In this document: in pieces, positions 9,037 to 18,903 of the stretch | Layout: the number at the start of each line of letters is the position of its first letter | How positions within the stretch are numbered: position 1 is the first letter of the stretch | Assembly: GCA_030621915.1 (NCBI GenBank) | Contig: JAUXGV010000004.1 | Location: 1 to 41,376, forward strand | DNA: 41,376 nucleotides | Origin: Flavobacteriaceae bacterium | GTDB lineage: Bacteria; Bacteroidota; Bacteroidia; Flavobacteriales; Flavobacteriaceae | Reading direction: 5' to 3' | The notes under the pieces: model-generated | Told to the model about the DNA's origin: nothing | What the model saw: the letters and a program-made list of their open reading frames with translations, nothing else | Database searches by the model: none | Translations under genes and position numbers: made by a program

Positions 9037-10074
9037 ATGAAGGCAAAGAAAATTGGAGTTGGAATCATTGGATTTGGCAGTATAACTCCTTTTCATGTTC
9101 ATAGTCTATTGGAAATTGATGATTGCCAGTTAATTGCAATTCAGAGCAGCAATAAGGAGAAAAGGCAAATGATTCGAGATAAATACGATGTAATTGCCTT
9201 GGAAAACCATAGCGAATTACTAAAGTTGGATGAGATCGACTTAATAATTATATGTACTCCTAGCGGGTTTCATTTAGAGCCGGCACTTGCTGCGCTTCAG
9301 GCCGGAAAGCATGTTGTAGTTGAAAAACCATTAGAGATCAATACTACCCGATGTAATCAGATGATATCCGCAAGTAAGAAGTCGGGCGTAAGTCTATCCT
9401 GTATCTTTCAAAATAGATTTTCTGAAAATTTTCTGAAAGTAAAAAATGCCGTGGATTCTGGTAAATTAGGCAAACTACTATTAGGAAATGCATATATCAA
9501 ATGGAAAAGAGATCAGGAATATTATGATATGTCACCCTGGAGAGGAACTTTAAAAGGTGACGGTGGAGCGGCATTAATAAACCAAGGAATACATACCATT
9601 GATTTATTGATATATTTAATGGGACAAATTAACACAATTTCAGGAAGTATCCGAACCTTAACACATGACATTGAGGGAGAAGATGTTGCTACAGCAAATC
9701 TTGAATTTCAAAATGGAGCACTTGGAACCATCGAAGCTAGTACTTCATTATATCATGCTTTTCCTGAAAAAATCGAAATCCATGGTGAAGATGGTAGCAT
9801 TATATTAGAAGGAGGAGAAATTACACATTGGAATACAAAGGAAGATGGTAATTTGGAGTTGGTTTCGAAAAAATCTGATTTAGCATCAGGAGCAAATGAT
9901 CCTTTGGCAATTGATTATAACCTGCATAAAAATCAATTATACGCAATTATTAAGGCAATTAAACAAGGTGAAAAACCACCTGTTCATGGTCAGGAGGCTT
10001 TACGATCTATACAACTTATTGAAGCGATATACGAGTCGTCTGATACCGGTAAAAAAGTAAGAGTCATTATCTAA
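9037..10074 (+). CDS. Gfo/Idh/MocA family oxidoreductase
   Basis: GVGIIGFGSITPFHVHSL nucleotide-binding start, HVVVEKPLEI (EKP motif), INQGIHTIDLLIYLMG. Confidence 0.93.
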   Translation: MKAKKIGVGIIGFGSITPFHVHSLLEIDDCQLIAIQSSNKEKRQMIRDKYDVIALENHSELLKLDEIDLIIICTPSGFHLEPALAALQAGKHVVVEKPLEINTTRCNQMISASKKSGVSLSCIFQNRFSENFLKVKNAVDSGKLGKLLLGNAYIKWKRDQEYYDMSPWRGTLKGDGGAALINQGIHTIDLLIYLMGQINTISGSIRTLTHDIEGEDVATANLEFQNGALGTIEASTSLYHAFPEKIEIHGEDGSIILEGGEITHWNTKEDGNLELVSKKSDLASGANDPLAIDYNLHKNQLYAIIKAIKQGEKPPVHGQEALRSIQLIEAIYESSDTGKKVRVII

Positions 10075-10160
10075 GCATTCTTCTGAAAAGATTCTAAAAG
10101 CTGATAATTTGGGTTTAATTCAACAATTCCTTTTTTTTAAAATGGAGACATGGTTAGAAA

Positions 10161-11009
10161 CTAGACATCCGATTCAAAATACTCCATAAACTCCTTCTGG
10201 TAAGTTTTAGAAACTGGTATCAATTCGGTAACAAAATTCAGTTTTAATAAAATTTTCTGTCCGGCTTTTTTTGCAATATTCAAGTTGATAAGGTTCACCA
10301 TATAAGAGCGATGACATCTCCTTATAGGTTCGTTTTCCAAAATTTTTTCCAGATTCTTCAATGAATTTCTAAGCAATTCTTTTTTTAGAATATCATTGGC
10401 CTGATAATGAATATAGACATAATTATCTGTAGACTCTAAATACAGGAGGTCTTTAAGAAGAAGTGAAAATTTGACATTCCCTTTATCATCAGGAAATTTT
10501 ACGAGTTTGTTTTTTATATCAACATTTTTACCCTCTTTTTTCATTTCTAAAAGCTCATATCTCGAACGGAACAGAGACAGGATTAACAATACAATTGAAT
10601 AAGGAATGATAATAATAAGAAAGGTATGTTTTAATGTAAATAAAAATTCGTCAATAAAATTGAACCAATTCGAGAAGTCGTTGTAAATAACTGTAAGGAT
10701 AAATGTCAGTAAAATTAATTCGAAAAGCACCCATAGAAAAAATTGTTTGATCTTAAATTGTTCAAGCTTGAACAATTTTCTCAAAACAAACTGAGAAAAT
10801 GCCAATCCCAAAGCGCCAACCATGGCAAATCCTGACAATGTAAAAAATTGGGGGCTATTTGATAATGGCATCCAATCCTTTATATTAAATGGAATAAAAA
10901 TATTGAGAAACAACATCGCATAAACGAGCATAAACAAAACCAAAAAAAGACGATTTTTTTTACTGTCAAGAAGTTTAAATCTTAAATTAAAAAATTGTTT
11001 TAATTTCAT
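10161..11009 (-). CDS. Membrane-anchored LytTR-type DNA-binding regulator
   Basis: N-terminal hydrophobic segments (about four TM) followed by a LytTR domain (LLKDLLYLESTDNYVYIHY...RCHRSYMVNLINL...IPVSKTYQKEF). No receiver domain. Confidence 0.9.
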   Translation of the reverse strand: MKLKQFFNLRFKLLDSKKNRLFLVLFMLVYAMLFLNIFIPFNIKDWMPLSNSPQFFTLSGFAMVGALGLAFSQFVLRKLFKLEQFKIKQFFLWVLFELILLTFILTVIYNDFSNWFNFIDEFLFTLKHTFLIIIIPYSIVLLILSLFRSRYELLEMKKEGKNVDIKNKLVKFPDDKGNVKFSLLLKDLLYLESTDNYVYIHYQANDILKKELLRNSLKNLEKILENEPIRRCHRSYMVNLINLNIAKKAGQKILLKLNFVTELIPVSKTYQKEFMEYFESDV

Positions 11010-11143
11010 TCAAATAATCATTTAAAATTAGCTCCTATAAAAAATCTCCCATTTGAGGCATTAAATATACAAATCTTTCAATTCGATTTTTTTAGGGATT
11101 AAAATAAAACGTAAATTCACATAAAATTAAATCCTTCATTTTT

Positions 11144-12556
11144 ATGAAATCAGCCAATTATTATTTCCTAGTTTTCACTTTATTTTTATTCAATTCAGGC
11201 TTTTCTCAGAATAAAATTTCAGAAGAGCCAAATAATAAACCCAATATCATTATCATATTTGCAGATGACCTGGGCTACGGTGATTTGTCATGTTATGGTC
11301 ATCCAACAATCATGACCCCAAATCTGGATAGAATGGCAACCGAAGGGCAAAAGTGGACCAATTTTTATGTTGCAGCTTCCGTTTGTACACCAAGTCGAGC
11401 GGGATTAATGACAGGCAGGTACCCTATTAGAAGTGGTATGTGCAGTGATAAAAGCAGGGTCTTATTTCCAAATTCAACCGGAGGTTTACCTACCAATGAA
11501 ATTACCATAGCGGAACAAATGAAAAAAGCAGGATATGTTACTGCAGCTGTGGGCAAATGGCATTTGGGGTATCAAAAAGAATATTTACCCGCAAGTCATG
11601 GTTTTGATTCTTATTTCGGAATTCCTTATAGCAATGATATGGATAGAGCCAATGCGGAAGGAGTTTCTCATAAAGAAATATTTTGGAATGCCGATATCAA
11701 ATATTTTAATGTGCCTTTGATCAAAAACGAAACAGAAATTGAGCGACCTGCGAATCAAAATACCTTGACAAAAAGATACAATGACGCCGCCGTTAACTTT
11801 ATTAAAAAAAATCAAAAAAAACCTTTCTTTTTATACCTCGCTCATAATTTACCTCACGTACCCTTGTTCGCTTCTAAAGAGTTTTTAGGTAAATCCAAAA
11901 GAGGGCTTTATGGAGATGTTTTGATGGAAATAGATGATGGTGTTGGCAAAATTTTAAAGACCTTAAAAGAAACCGGGTTGGATAAAAATACCTTGGTTGT
12001 TTTTACCTCAGATAACGGACCTTGGTTGGTGTATAATGATCATGGTGGCTCAGCCGGGTTATTAAAAGATGGCAAAGGAACCTCATGGGAAGGTGGTATG
12101 CGAGTTCCTGGAATATTCAGGATGCCGGGAAAAATTAAGCCAGGTACCGTTACTGAAATCGGTTCTACATTGGATCTGTTTACCACTGTCAGCAAAATGG
12201 CAAATATAGATTTACCTCAGGATCGAATTACAGACGGTATTGATTTAAGCTCCATTTTGTATGGAACCGGAAATGATGGACGAGAAAATTTGATTTATTA
12301 TAGAGGGCAAAAAATTTATGCTGCAAGAAAAGGAGCTTATAAACTTCACTTTATCACTCAAACAGCCTATGTAAAAGACACAAAAAAGACATTTCATAAA
12401 AAACCCTTATTATTCAATTTAGAAACAGATCCGGAAGAGAGGTTCAATATTGCTATAGAAAATCCTGAAAAGGTGAAAGAAATAGAGAAAATGGTAGATG
12501 AACATAAATCAGGTGTAAAACCTGTAAAAGATCAATTAGCGGAAAGGATAAATTAG
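11144..12556 (+). CDS. Secreted sulfatase, S1 (arylsulfatase A-like)
   Basis: PNIIIIFADDLGYGDLSCYGHP; FGly motif CTPSRAGLMTGRYP; GKWHLGY; signal peptide. Confidence 0.95.
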   Translation: MKSANYYFLVFTLFLFNSGFSQNKISEEPNNKPNIIIIFADDLGYGDLSCYGHPTIMTPNLDRMATEGQKWTNFYVAASVCTPSRAGLMTGRYPIRSGMCSDKSRVLFPNSTGGLPTNEITIAEQMKKAGYVTAAVGKWHLGYQKEYLPASHGFDSYFGIPYSNDMDRANAEGVSHKEIFWNADIKYFNVPLIKNETEIERPANQNTLTKRYNDAAVNFIKKNQKKPFFLYLAHNLPHVPLFASKEFLGKSKRGLYGDVLMEIDDGVGKILKTLKETGLDKNTLVVFTSDNGPWLVYNDHGGSAGLLKDGKGTSWEGGMRVPGIFRMPGKIKPGTVTEIGSTLDLFTTVSKMANIDLPQDRITDGIDLSSILYGTGNDGRENLIYYRGQKIYAARKGAYKLHFITQTAYVKDTKKTFHKKPLLFNLETDPEERFNIAIENPEKVKEIEKMVDEHKSGVKPVKDQLAERIN

Positions 12557-12776
12557 CTAGAAGCCTTTATCAATTCCTGTTTATAATACTTAGAACAGTT
12601 AGCTCTTATATTCTATAAATAATAGAGGAATTTATTGTTTCATCCTGTATATTCAATTTATATCACTCGAAGGCAATAAAAGTATCAGTTAATGTAAAAA
12701 TAAAGGTTGAATAATAGATCCATCCAATGCTAACTTTGAAGATATAAAATAAGTCTAATTACCATATTTCAATAAA

Positions 12777-14606
12777 ATGTTAAATCGAATATATCTGTTA
12801 GTATTTCTTCTATTATCTATTTATCCATTCGAAACAAATGGACAAATAATTAGTGAAAAAGTCTACATTATTTATGCTGAAGAATTTGGAATTATCCCAA
12901 ATACCTTTGAAAATATTGCCATTCCTTTAAAAGAAGCCATTAAAGAAGTTAAAAAATACAATCATGTTAAACTTGTGTTTGAAAATGGACGTTATGACAT
13001 CTGGCCTGAACATTCAGAACAAAGAGAATATTTTATCAGCAATACATCTACGGAAAAGGAAGTGCCTTCAAAAATCAAAACCATTGGTTTACTTTTTGAA
13101 AATACCAATAATTTAATCATTGAAGGAAATGGTGCTTTGATCATACTTCATGGGAAGATGATCAATTTTGCTTTTGTGCAATGTGAGAATATCAAAATGC
13201 AAAACATTCAATTCGATTATGAACGCCCAACAATGTCTGAATTGACTTTTGAAAAGATCAGCAATAACAAAATTATTGCCAACATCAACCCTTTTTCCAC
13301 CTATTCCATCATTGACGGTAAATTGGTCTTTTATGGTGAAGGATGGACAATGAAGCGTTACCACGCCATCTTAATTGATTCCAAAAAATCTTCTTTTTAT
13401 TATACCAAGTTTGATCCTTTATTAATGGGCTTTGCCTCTGAAATTATTCCAAATAAAATCGAGTTCGTTGGAGATTTTTCTAAAACCAATTATAAAGTGG
13501 GGCAGACACTTTCTGTAAGAGATCCTTATCGAGATCAGGTAGGTGCCTTTATCGCTTATTCCAAAAATGTGGTACTGGAGAATGTAAAAATGCACTATAT
13601 GCATGGTATGGGAATCGTCAATCAGTTCAATGAAAATATAACTTTGGATAAGGTAATTGTTAAGCCAAGGGTGGAAACAAATAGAAAAATTGCCGCCTTT
13701 GCCGATTGCTTTCATTTTTCAGGTTGCAAAGGACAAATTACCATCAAAAATTGCGAGACTTATGGTGGACATGATGATCCTGTGAATGTTCATGGGACTC
13801 ATTTAAAAATCACAGAGAAAATTTCTAGCAACAAAATTAAACTTCGATTCATGCATGGACAGTCATATGGGTTCAAGGCCTTTTTCAAAGGAGACACCTT
13901 AGATTTTGTACATGGCAAAAGCCTGCAGGTTTATGGAAGTTCTCAAGTGAAAGAAGTAAAAAAATTAAACGAAAGAGAGCTCGAAATTACATTGAATTCT
14001 AATCTCCCAAAAGGATTTGAAATAGGCGATGTTATTGAAAATGTTTCCTGGACTCCTTCTGTTACCATACGTGATAATTATTTTGGGGGCACTAATACCA
14101 GAGGCGTTTTGATGACTACCCGTAAAAAAGTACTTATAGAAAACAATACTTTTTTCAGAACCGGGATGCATGCTATACTAATAGCAAACGATGCTTCAAA
14201 TTGGTATGAATCTGGCCCAGTAAGAGATGTGACAATTAGAGGCAACCGATTTGTAGATTGTGGTTACAATCAGACTCCAAACAGCTATATAATTAACATC
14301 TGGCCGGAAAATCATAAAACTGTTCCCGGCTATTATGTACATCAAAATATCATCATTGAAAACAATGTATTTGAAAGCTTTGACACACCAATTCTAAGAG
14401 TAAAGAGTACTGATGGATTGGTATTTAAAAACAATAAAATATTATATACAAATGCTTTTCCGGATATGAAAAGTGGTAATTCATCATTTTTTATTCAAGA
14501 ATGTAGAAATATTAAAATTGAACTTCAGAAAAAAGACAAGGATAATTTCGATAGTATTGAATGGGTGGGTATGAAGAAAAATCAAATTAAAGTGAAACTA
14601 AAATAA
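12777..14606 (+). CDS. Secreted parallel beta-helix glycosidase, GH110-like (alpha-1,3-galactosidase)
   Basis: Signal peptide; beta-helix repeats; FADCFHFSGCKGQITIKNCETYGGHDDPVNVHGTHL resembles the GH110 catalytic region. Confidence 0.8.
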   Translation: MLNRIYLLVFLLLSIYPFETNGQIISEKVYIIYAEEFGIIPNTFENIAIPLKEAIKEVKKYNHVKLVFENGRYDIWPEHSEQREYFISNTSTEKEVPSKIKTIGLLFENTNNLIIEGNGALIILHGKMINFAFVQCENIKMQNIQFDYERPTMSELTFEKISNNKIIANINPFSTYSIIDGKLVFYGEGWTMKRYHAILIDSKKSSFYYTKFDPLLMGFASEIIPNKIEFVGDFSKTNYKVGQTLSVRDPYRDQVGAFIAYSKNVVLENVKMHYMHGMGIVNQFNENITLDKVIVKPRVETNRKIAAFADCFHFSGCKGQITIKNCETYGGHDDPVNVHGTHLKITEKISSNKIKLRFMHGQSYGFKAFFKGDTLDFVHGKSLQVYGSSQVKEVKKLNERELEITLNSNLPKGFEIGDVIENVSWTPSVTIRDNYFGGTNTRGVLMTTRKKVLIENNTFFRTGMHAILIANDASNWYESGPVRDVTIRGNRFVDCGYNQTPNSYIINIWPENHKTVPGYYVHQNIIIENNVFESFDTPILRVKSTDGLVFKNNKILYTNAFPDMKSGNSSFFIQECRNIKIELQKKDKDNFDSIEWVGMKKNQIKVKLK

Positions 14607-14755
14607 TGAACAAAATGAAATTTATTTTAAGCCTATAATCCATTCATACCTCATTTTGATTGTTTATCCCAAATACCTGTTAAGACATCTAAGGAGAAAC
14701 GATTTTTTTTATATTTGAACAAACATTTTAAAAAAATAAATTTAATACAACAATT

Positions 14756-15121
14756 ATGAAAAAAATTATTTTAACAAGTGCAATGATCTTATCGGTAGTT
14801 TTATTGTCAAGTTTTGCGGTAGATGACTCTAAAAATGTGATTGGAACTTGGAAATATTCGGTGCCTGATGCACCTTATGAATACCAGGAAGGTCAATTGA
14901 TCATTGAAAAAAAGGATGGGAAATTATCAGGCTATACCATGATGGACGGATATCAAACAGATATTGAAGATGTGGTTGTTAAAAAAAGTAATGTTACTTT
15001 CTATTTGTATGTAGAATCTGAAAAAGTATCATTTGATCTTGATTTCGAAAAGAATTCTTTTTCAGGAACTGCATCCTATTCTGAAGGTGAATTGGACATT
15101 TCCGGAAAGAAAAAGTCATAG
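14756..15121 (+). CDS. Small secreted protein of unknown function (121 aa)
   Basis: Signal peptide then GTWKYSVPDAPYEYQEGQLIIEKKDGKLSGY..., a beta-rich stand-alone domain. Confidence 0.75.
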   Translation: MKKIILTSAMILSVVLLSSFAVDDSKNVIGTWKYSVPDAPYEYQEGQLIIEKKDGKLSGYTMMDGYQTDIEDVVVKKSNVTFYLYVESEKVSFDLDFEKNSFSGTASYSEGELDISGKKKS

Positions 15122-15148
15122 TTTCAAGGAAGTTTGTTCCTAACAGAA

Positions 15149-15202
15149 AGGCGGAATTATTTAAAATTATAAGTATAATTTGTAAGTAATTCTGCTTTTT
15201 TT
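15149..15202 (+). terminator. Rho-independent-like terminator after the 121-aa ORF
   Basis: ggcggaattatttaaaattat - aag - tataatttgtaagtaattctgc followed by ttttttt; long imperfect stem plus T-run. Confidence 0.75.
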
Positions 15203-15241
15203 ATATCTTATACCCTAAAAAAATAATAATGAATCAAATTG

Positions 15242-16873
15242 ATGATTAAAAATACGTATTTAACACATACTGCAATTATTGGTGGTGGTATTTCCGGAAT
15301 TACTGCTGCTATAGAATTGTTGGATGCCAATAAAAAAGTAATCATCATAGAACGTGATTTTGAAAAGAATTTTGGTGGCTTGGCCAAAGAGTCTTTTGGT
15401 GGCATGTTTTTTATCAATTCCAAACAACAAAAGTTTTCAAAAATTAAGGATAGTGTTCAACAGGCTAAAAAAGATTGGTTTTCTTTTGCGGAATTTGAGG
15501 ATAAGGAAATTTGGGGTAAAAAATGGGCCAATGCCTATTTAGAATCAACACATAAAATATATGATTGGCTGACATCCAAAAAAATTAAGTTTTTCCCCAT
15601 TGTACATTGGGTAGAAAGAGGATTATTTCAACCCGGAAATTCCGTACCGCGTTTTCATATGGTTTGGGGAACAGGTCATGGTTTGATGGAAGCCATTGTA
15701 AATCATTTAAAATCTCATCCTAATTACAATAATTTACAAGTTCTATTTGAGCATAGAGCTGAAGAATTTATAATTGAAAATGGAAAAACAACCGGTTTTA
15801 ATGGTTTAGATGAAAAAAATCAGGAGTCTTTTGTTTGTAAGGCAGAAAACATTATTGTGGCTACTGGTGGAATCAATGGCAATATGCAAAAAGTACGGCA
15901 GCATTGGCATAAAGAATGGAATACACCTCCGGATATCCTATTAAATGGATCTCATCAATTTTCTGATGGATTGATCCATGATGAAGTCCATAAAATAGGT
16001 GGACATATTAAGAATCTGGATTTGATGTGGAATTATGCAGCCGGTATTCCTCATCCCAATCCCAAAAGAGAAAATCATGGGCTTAGTTTGGTACCTCCAA
16101 AATCAGCCTTGTGGTTAAATTATAAGGGAGAACGGATTGGACCAATACCAATGGTCTCCGGATTTGATACACGTTATTTGGTGACTAAAATTTGTGAGCA
16201 GGAGAAGCAATACTCATGGCAAATTCTCAATGAAAAAATTGCTTATAAAGAGTTAGCCGTATCGGGATCAGAATTTAATGAAGGCATTAAAGAGAAAAAA
16301 ATTCTGAAATTCCTATATTCGGTTTTGAAGGGGAATAAGAAATTGATTAAAACTCTGGAGAATGATTCTCCAAATTATATAGTTGCCAATAGTATTGAAG
16401 AATTGGTTGAAAAAATGAATGACTTGACAGATACTAAAGATGTAACCGTAGAAACTTTAAAAAATTCCATAGAAAGCTATGACGCTAATTTTGAAAGAGG
16501 TAAAAATATCTGGAATGATGAACAAATCAGAAGGATTGAACACGCACGTCAATATAAGGGAGATAAAAAAAGGACATTGAAACCCCAGAAATTAAATCAA
16601 AAAAAGAATTATCCTTTGGTTGCCATCAGGGAGTTTATTTTGTCGAGAAAAAGTTTAGGAGGGATTGAAACCAATTTAAATTCACAGGTTTTAAGTATTC
16701 CTAATGAGCAAAATGAACAAAGTCCCATTGAGAATTTATATGCTATTGGGGAAGCAGCCGGATTTGGCGGTGGAGGATCTCATGGCAAAAGAGCCTTGGA
16801 AGGCACCTTCTTAACCACTTGTATTTTTACGGCTCAAAAAGCGGCGAAGCATATTATAGAAAGTGAGAAGTGA
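15242..16873 (+). CDS. FAD-dependent dehydrogenase (fumarate reductase/ketosteroid dehydrogenase-like fold)
   Basis: AIIGGGISGITAAIELLDANKKVIIIERD dinucleotide-binding motif; IIVATGG; C-terminal LYAIGEAAGFGGGGSHGKRALEGTFL. ATG at 15242 preferred over the TTG at 15239. Confidence 0.88.
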   Translation: MIKNTYLTHTAIIGGGISGITAAIELLDANKKVIIIERDFEKNFGGLAKESFGGMFFINSKQQKFSKIKDSVQQAKKDWFSFAEFEDKEIWGKKWANAYLESTHKIYDWLTSKKIKFFPIVHWVERGLFQPGNSVPRFHMVWGTGHGLMEAIVNHLKSHPNYNNLQVLFEHRAEEFIIENGKTTGFNGLDEKNQESFVCKAENIIVATGGINGNMQKVRQHWHKEWNTPPDILLNGSHQFSDGLIHDEVHKIGGHIKNLDLMWNYAAGIPHPNPKRENHGLSLVPPKSALWLNYKGERIGPIPMVSGFDTRYLVTKICEQEKQYSWQILNEKIAYKELAVSGSEFNEGIKEKKILKFLYSVLKGNKKLIKTLENDSPNYIVANSIEELVEKMNDLTDTKDVTVETLKNSIESYDANFERGKNIWNDEQIRRIEHARQYKGDKKRTLKPQKLNQKKNYPLVAIREFILSRKSLGGIETNLNSQVLSIPNEQNEQSPIENLYAIGEAAGFGGGGSHGKRALEGTFLTTCIFTAQKAAKHIIESEK

Positions 16874-16902
16874 GTAATATGATTTAAACATATTCAAGCA
16901 AG

Positions 16903-17153
16903 ACACACCCCTGAGGCGGAAAAATGTTCAAAAAATCAAGTTATATCAGCCTCTTCCCCTCTCAAGAGGGGAGTTATGAAATATAAATTATTAAAAAGTC
17001 AAGTATTACAAAATAAAATGATCATCTGATAATTTAATTATTGTTGTTTAATTCACCTCTTGAGAGGGGATTAAGGGGTGTGTAAAAAATTAATCTAAAA
17101 TAAAGTCCTTTCGTTTTCTTCCCCTTGGGAAGTTGTCCGAAGGACAGATGGGC
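16903..17153. repeat. Cluster of small palindromic (REP/MITE-like) elements with nested inverted repeats
   Basis: acacacccct (16903-16912) pairs with aggggtgtgt (17074-17083); cccctctcaagagg (16956-16969) pairs with cctcttgagagggg (17056-17069); then cttccc-ctt-gggaag and tgtcc-gaa-ggaca hairpins immediately 5' of the ATG at 17156. Confidence 0.85.
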
Positions 17154-17155
17154 TT

Positions 17156-18898
17156 ATGAAAAAAACAGGAGCAAGTTTAGCAGTTTATGCTTTAGAACAA
17201 ATTGGAGTAAAATACACTTTTGGAATTCCGGGGGTGCACAATATTGAGTTGTATGATGAACTCAACAATTCGGATCAGATTGAGCCTGTTTTAGTAACCC
17301 ATGAAGGTGGAGCATCTTTTATGGCTTTGGGTGTTTCCTGTACTTCTGATAGTATTGGTACTTTGATGATTGTTCCGGCAGCAGGTACTACCAATGCCAT
17401 GAGTGGAATTGGGGAAGCTTATTTAGATGGAATTCCTATGCTAATTATTTCTGGAGGAACTCGGCAGGATACAGGCAGACATTATCAACTGCATCAGTTG
17501 AGTCAGGAAAATTTGGTGAATGAAATTACCAAAGCTTATTTTAAAATTGAATCACATAATGATGTTCTTTCAACAATTTATAAAGCTTATGAAATTGCAA
17601 TCTCAGGTGAACCCGGACCTGTATTCATAGAAATTCCTACCGAAATCCAAATGTTTAAAGGTGATTTTAATGAATTGGTTCCTTATAACAAAAGTTTTCA
17701 GAATCCGACTATTGACCAACATAAAATAGAAGCCATGGCTCTACTATTACAACAGGCTAAAAACCCGGGAATATATGTGGGCTGGGGTGCTTCAAAAGCT
17801 ACTGAATACATCCAAAGAATTGTTGATATTTTAGGCGCACCTGTTGCAACCACTTTACAAGGTAAAGCATCTTTTCCAGCTTCACACCCTTTACATACCG
17901 GTTTTGGTTTTGGGCCAAATGCTGTACCCGCAGGACAAAAATCTTTTAAAAATTGTGATGCCATGCTAGCCGTTGGAGTTCGGTTTTCCGAAATTGGTAC
18001 TGGAAGTTTTGGTGTTACCGTACCTGAAAATTTAGTTCATATAGATATCAACCCGGATGTATTTGACAGGAATTATCCCACCAAAATAAATTTAGAAGCC
18101 GATGCTTCTGAAGCTTTGGAATTACTGGCAGATGAGCTTGAAAAATTGATGGGATCAAAACCAAAAAACAATTCAATATTAGTGGCTTCCATCAAAAAAG
18201 AAAAAGAAAAATATTTTAATCAATGGAAGGAAAAACCATTAAAAGATAAAGTATCACCTGGATACTTTTTTGAATCTCTAAGCAAGCACACAGATGATGA
18301 TACTCGCTTTGTAGTTGATGATGGCAAGCATACTTATTTGGCCGCAGAATTATTACCTGTAAACAGTGCTCGTCATTTTGTTTCACCAACAGATTTTAAC
18401 TGTATGGGTTTTTGCGTTCCAGCGGCGATCGGAGCTAAATTTATGAATCCAAAAAGCAAGGTTGTAGGTATTGTTGGTGATGGCGGTTTTTTGATGACAG
18501 GAATGGAAACCTTAACCGCCTCAACTTATAAAAAAGGTGTTGTTTATTTTGTTTTTAACGATGGCGAATTGGGTCAGATTTCACAGTTTCAGAAAATTCC
18601 ATTGAAAAGAAAGGTAGCAACCATAGTCGGCGATGTAAAAATAAAAGGGATTGCTGATGCCTGTAACGCTGTTTACTTTAGAATGGAAAATGATGATGAA
18701 ATTGATAAAGTAATTCAGTTGGCTTTTGAAAAAGTTGAAAACAATATCCCTGTAATTGTTGATGTGAATATTGACTATTCCAAAAAAACAATGATGACCA
18801 AAGGGGTGGTAAAAGTAAATTTGGCTCGATTCAGTTTTAAAGAAAAGGCTCGATTTATTGGCAGAGCATTAAAAAGACACTTGTTGGAAAAGGAATAA
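17156..18898 (+). CDS. Thiamine diphosphate-dependent enzyme (acetolactate synthase-like)
   Basis: YTFGIPGVHNIELYDEL, THEGGASFMALG (catalytic Glu region), PGPVFIEIPTEIQ, GDGGFLMTGMETLTASTYKKGVVYFVFNDGELG (ThDP motif). Confidence 0.92.
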   Translation: MKKTGASLAVYALEQIGVKYTFGIPGVHNIELYDELNNSDQIEPVLVTHEGGASFMALGVSCTSDSIGTLMIVPAAGTTNAMSGIGEAYLDGIPMLIISGGTRQDTGRHYQLHQLSQENLVNEITKAYFKIESHNDVLSTIYKAYEIAISGEPGPVFIEIPTEIQMFKGDFNELVPYNKSFQNPTIDQHKIEAMALLLQQAKNPGIYVGWGASKATEYIQRIVDILGAPVATTLQGKASFPASHPLHTGFGFGPNAVPAGQKSFKNCDAMLAVGVRFSEIGTGSFGVTVPENLVHIDINPDVFDRNYPTKINLEADASEALELLADELEKLMGSKPKNNSILVASIKKEKEKYFNQWKEKPLKDKVSPGYFFESLSKHTDDDTRFVVDDGKHTYLAAELLPVNSARHFVSPTDFNCMGFCVPAAIGAKFMNPKSKVVGIVGDGGFLMTGMETLTASTYKKGVVYFVFNDGELGQISQFQKIPLKRKVATIVGDVKIKGIADACNAVYFRMENDDEIDKVIQLAFEKVENNIPVIVDVNIDYSKKTMMTKGVVKVNLARFSFKEKARFIGRALKRHLLEKE

Positions 18899-18903
18899 TT
18901 TAT

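Noticed and set aside
14607-14700. caaaatga ... tcattttg inverted repeat after the GH110-like gene
   Set aside because: Only 8 bp in AT-rich sequence, with no T-run immediately after; too weak to call a terminator.
14710-14717. TATATTTG as promoter of the 121-aa gene
   Set aside because: Matches the -7 consensus but no acceptable -33 element at the proper spacing; left as unproven.
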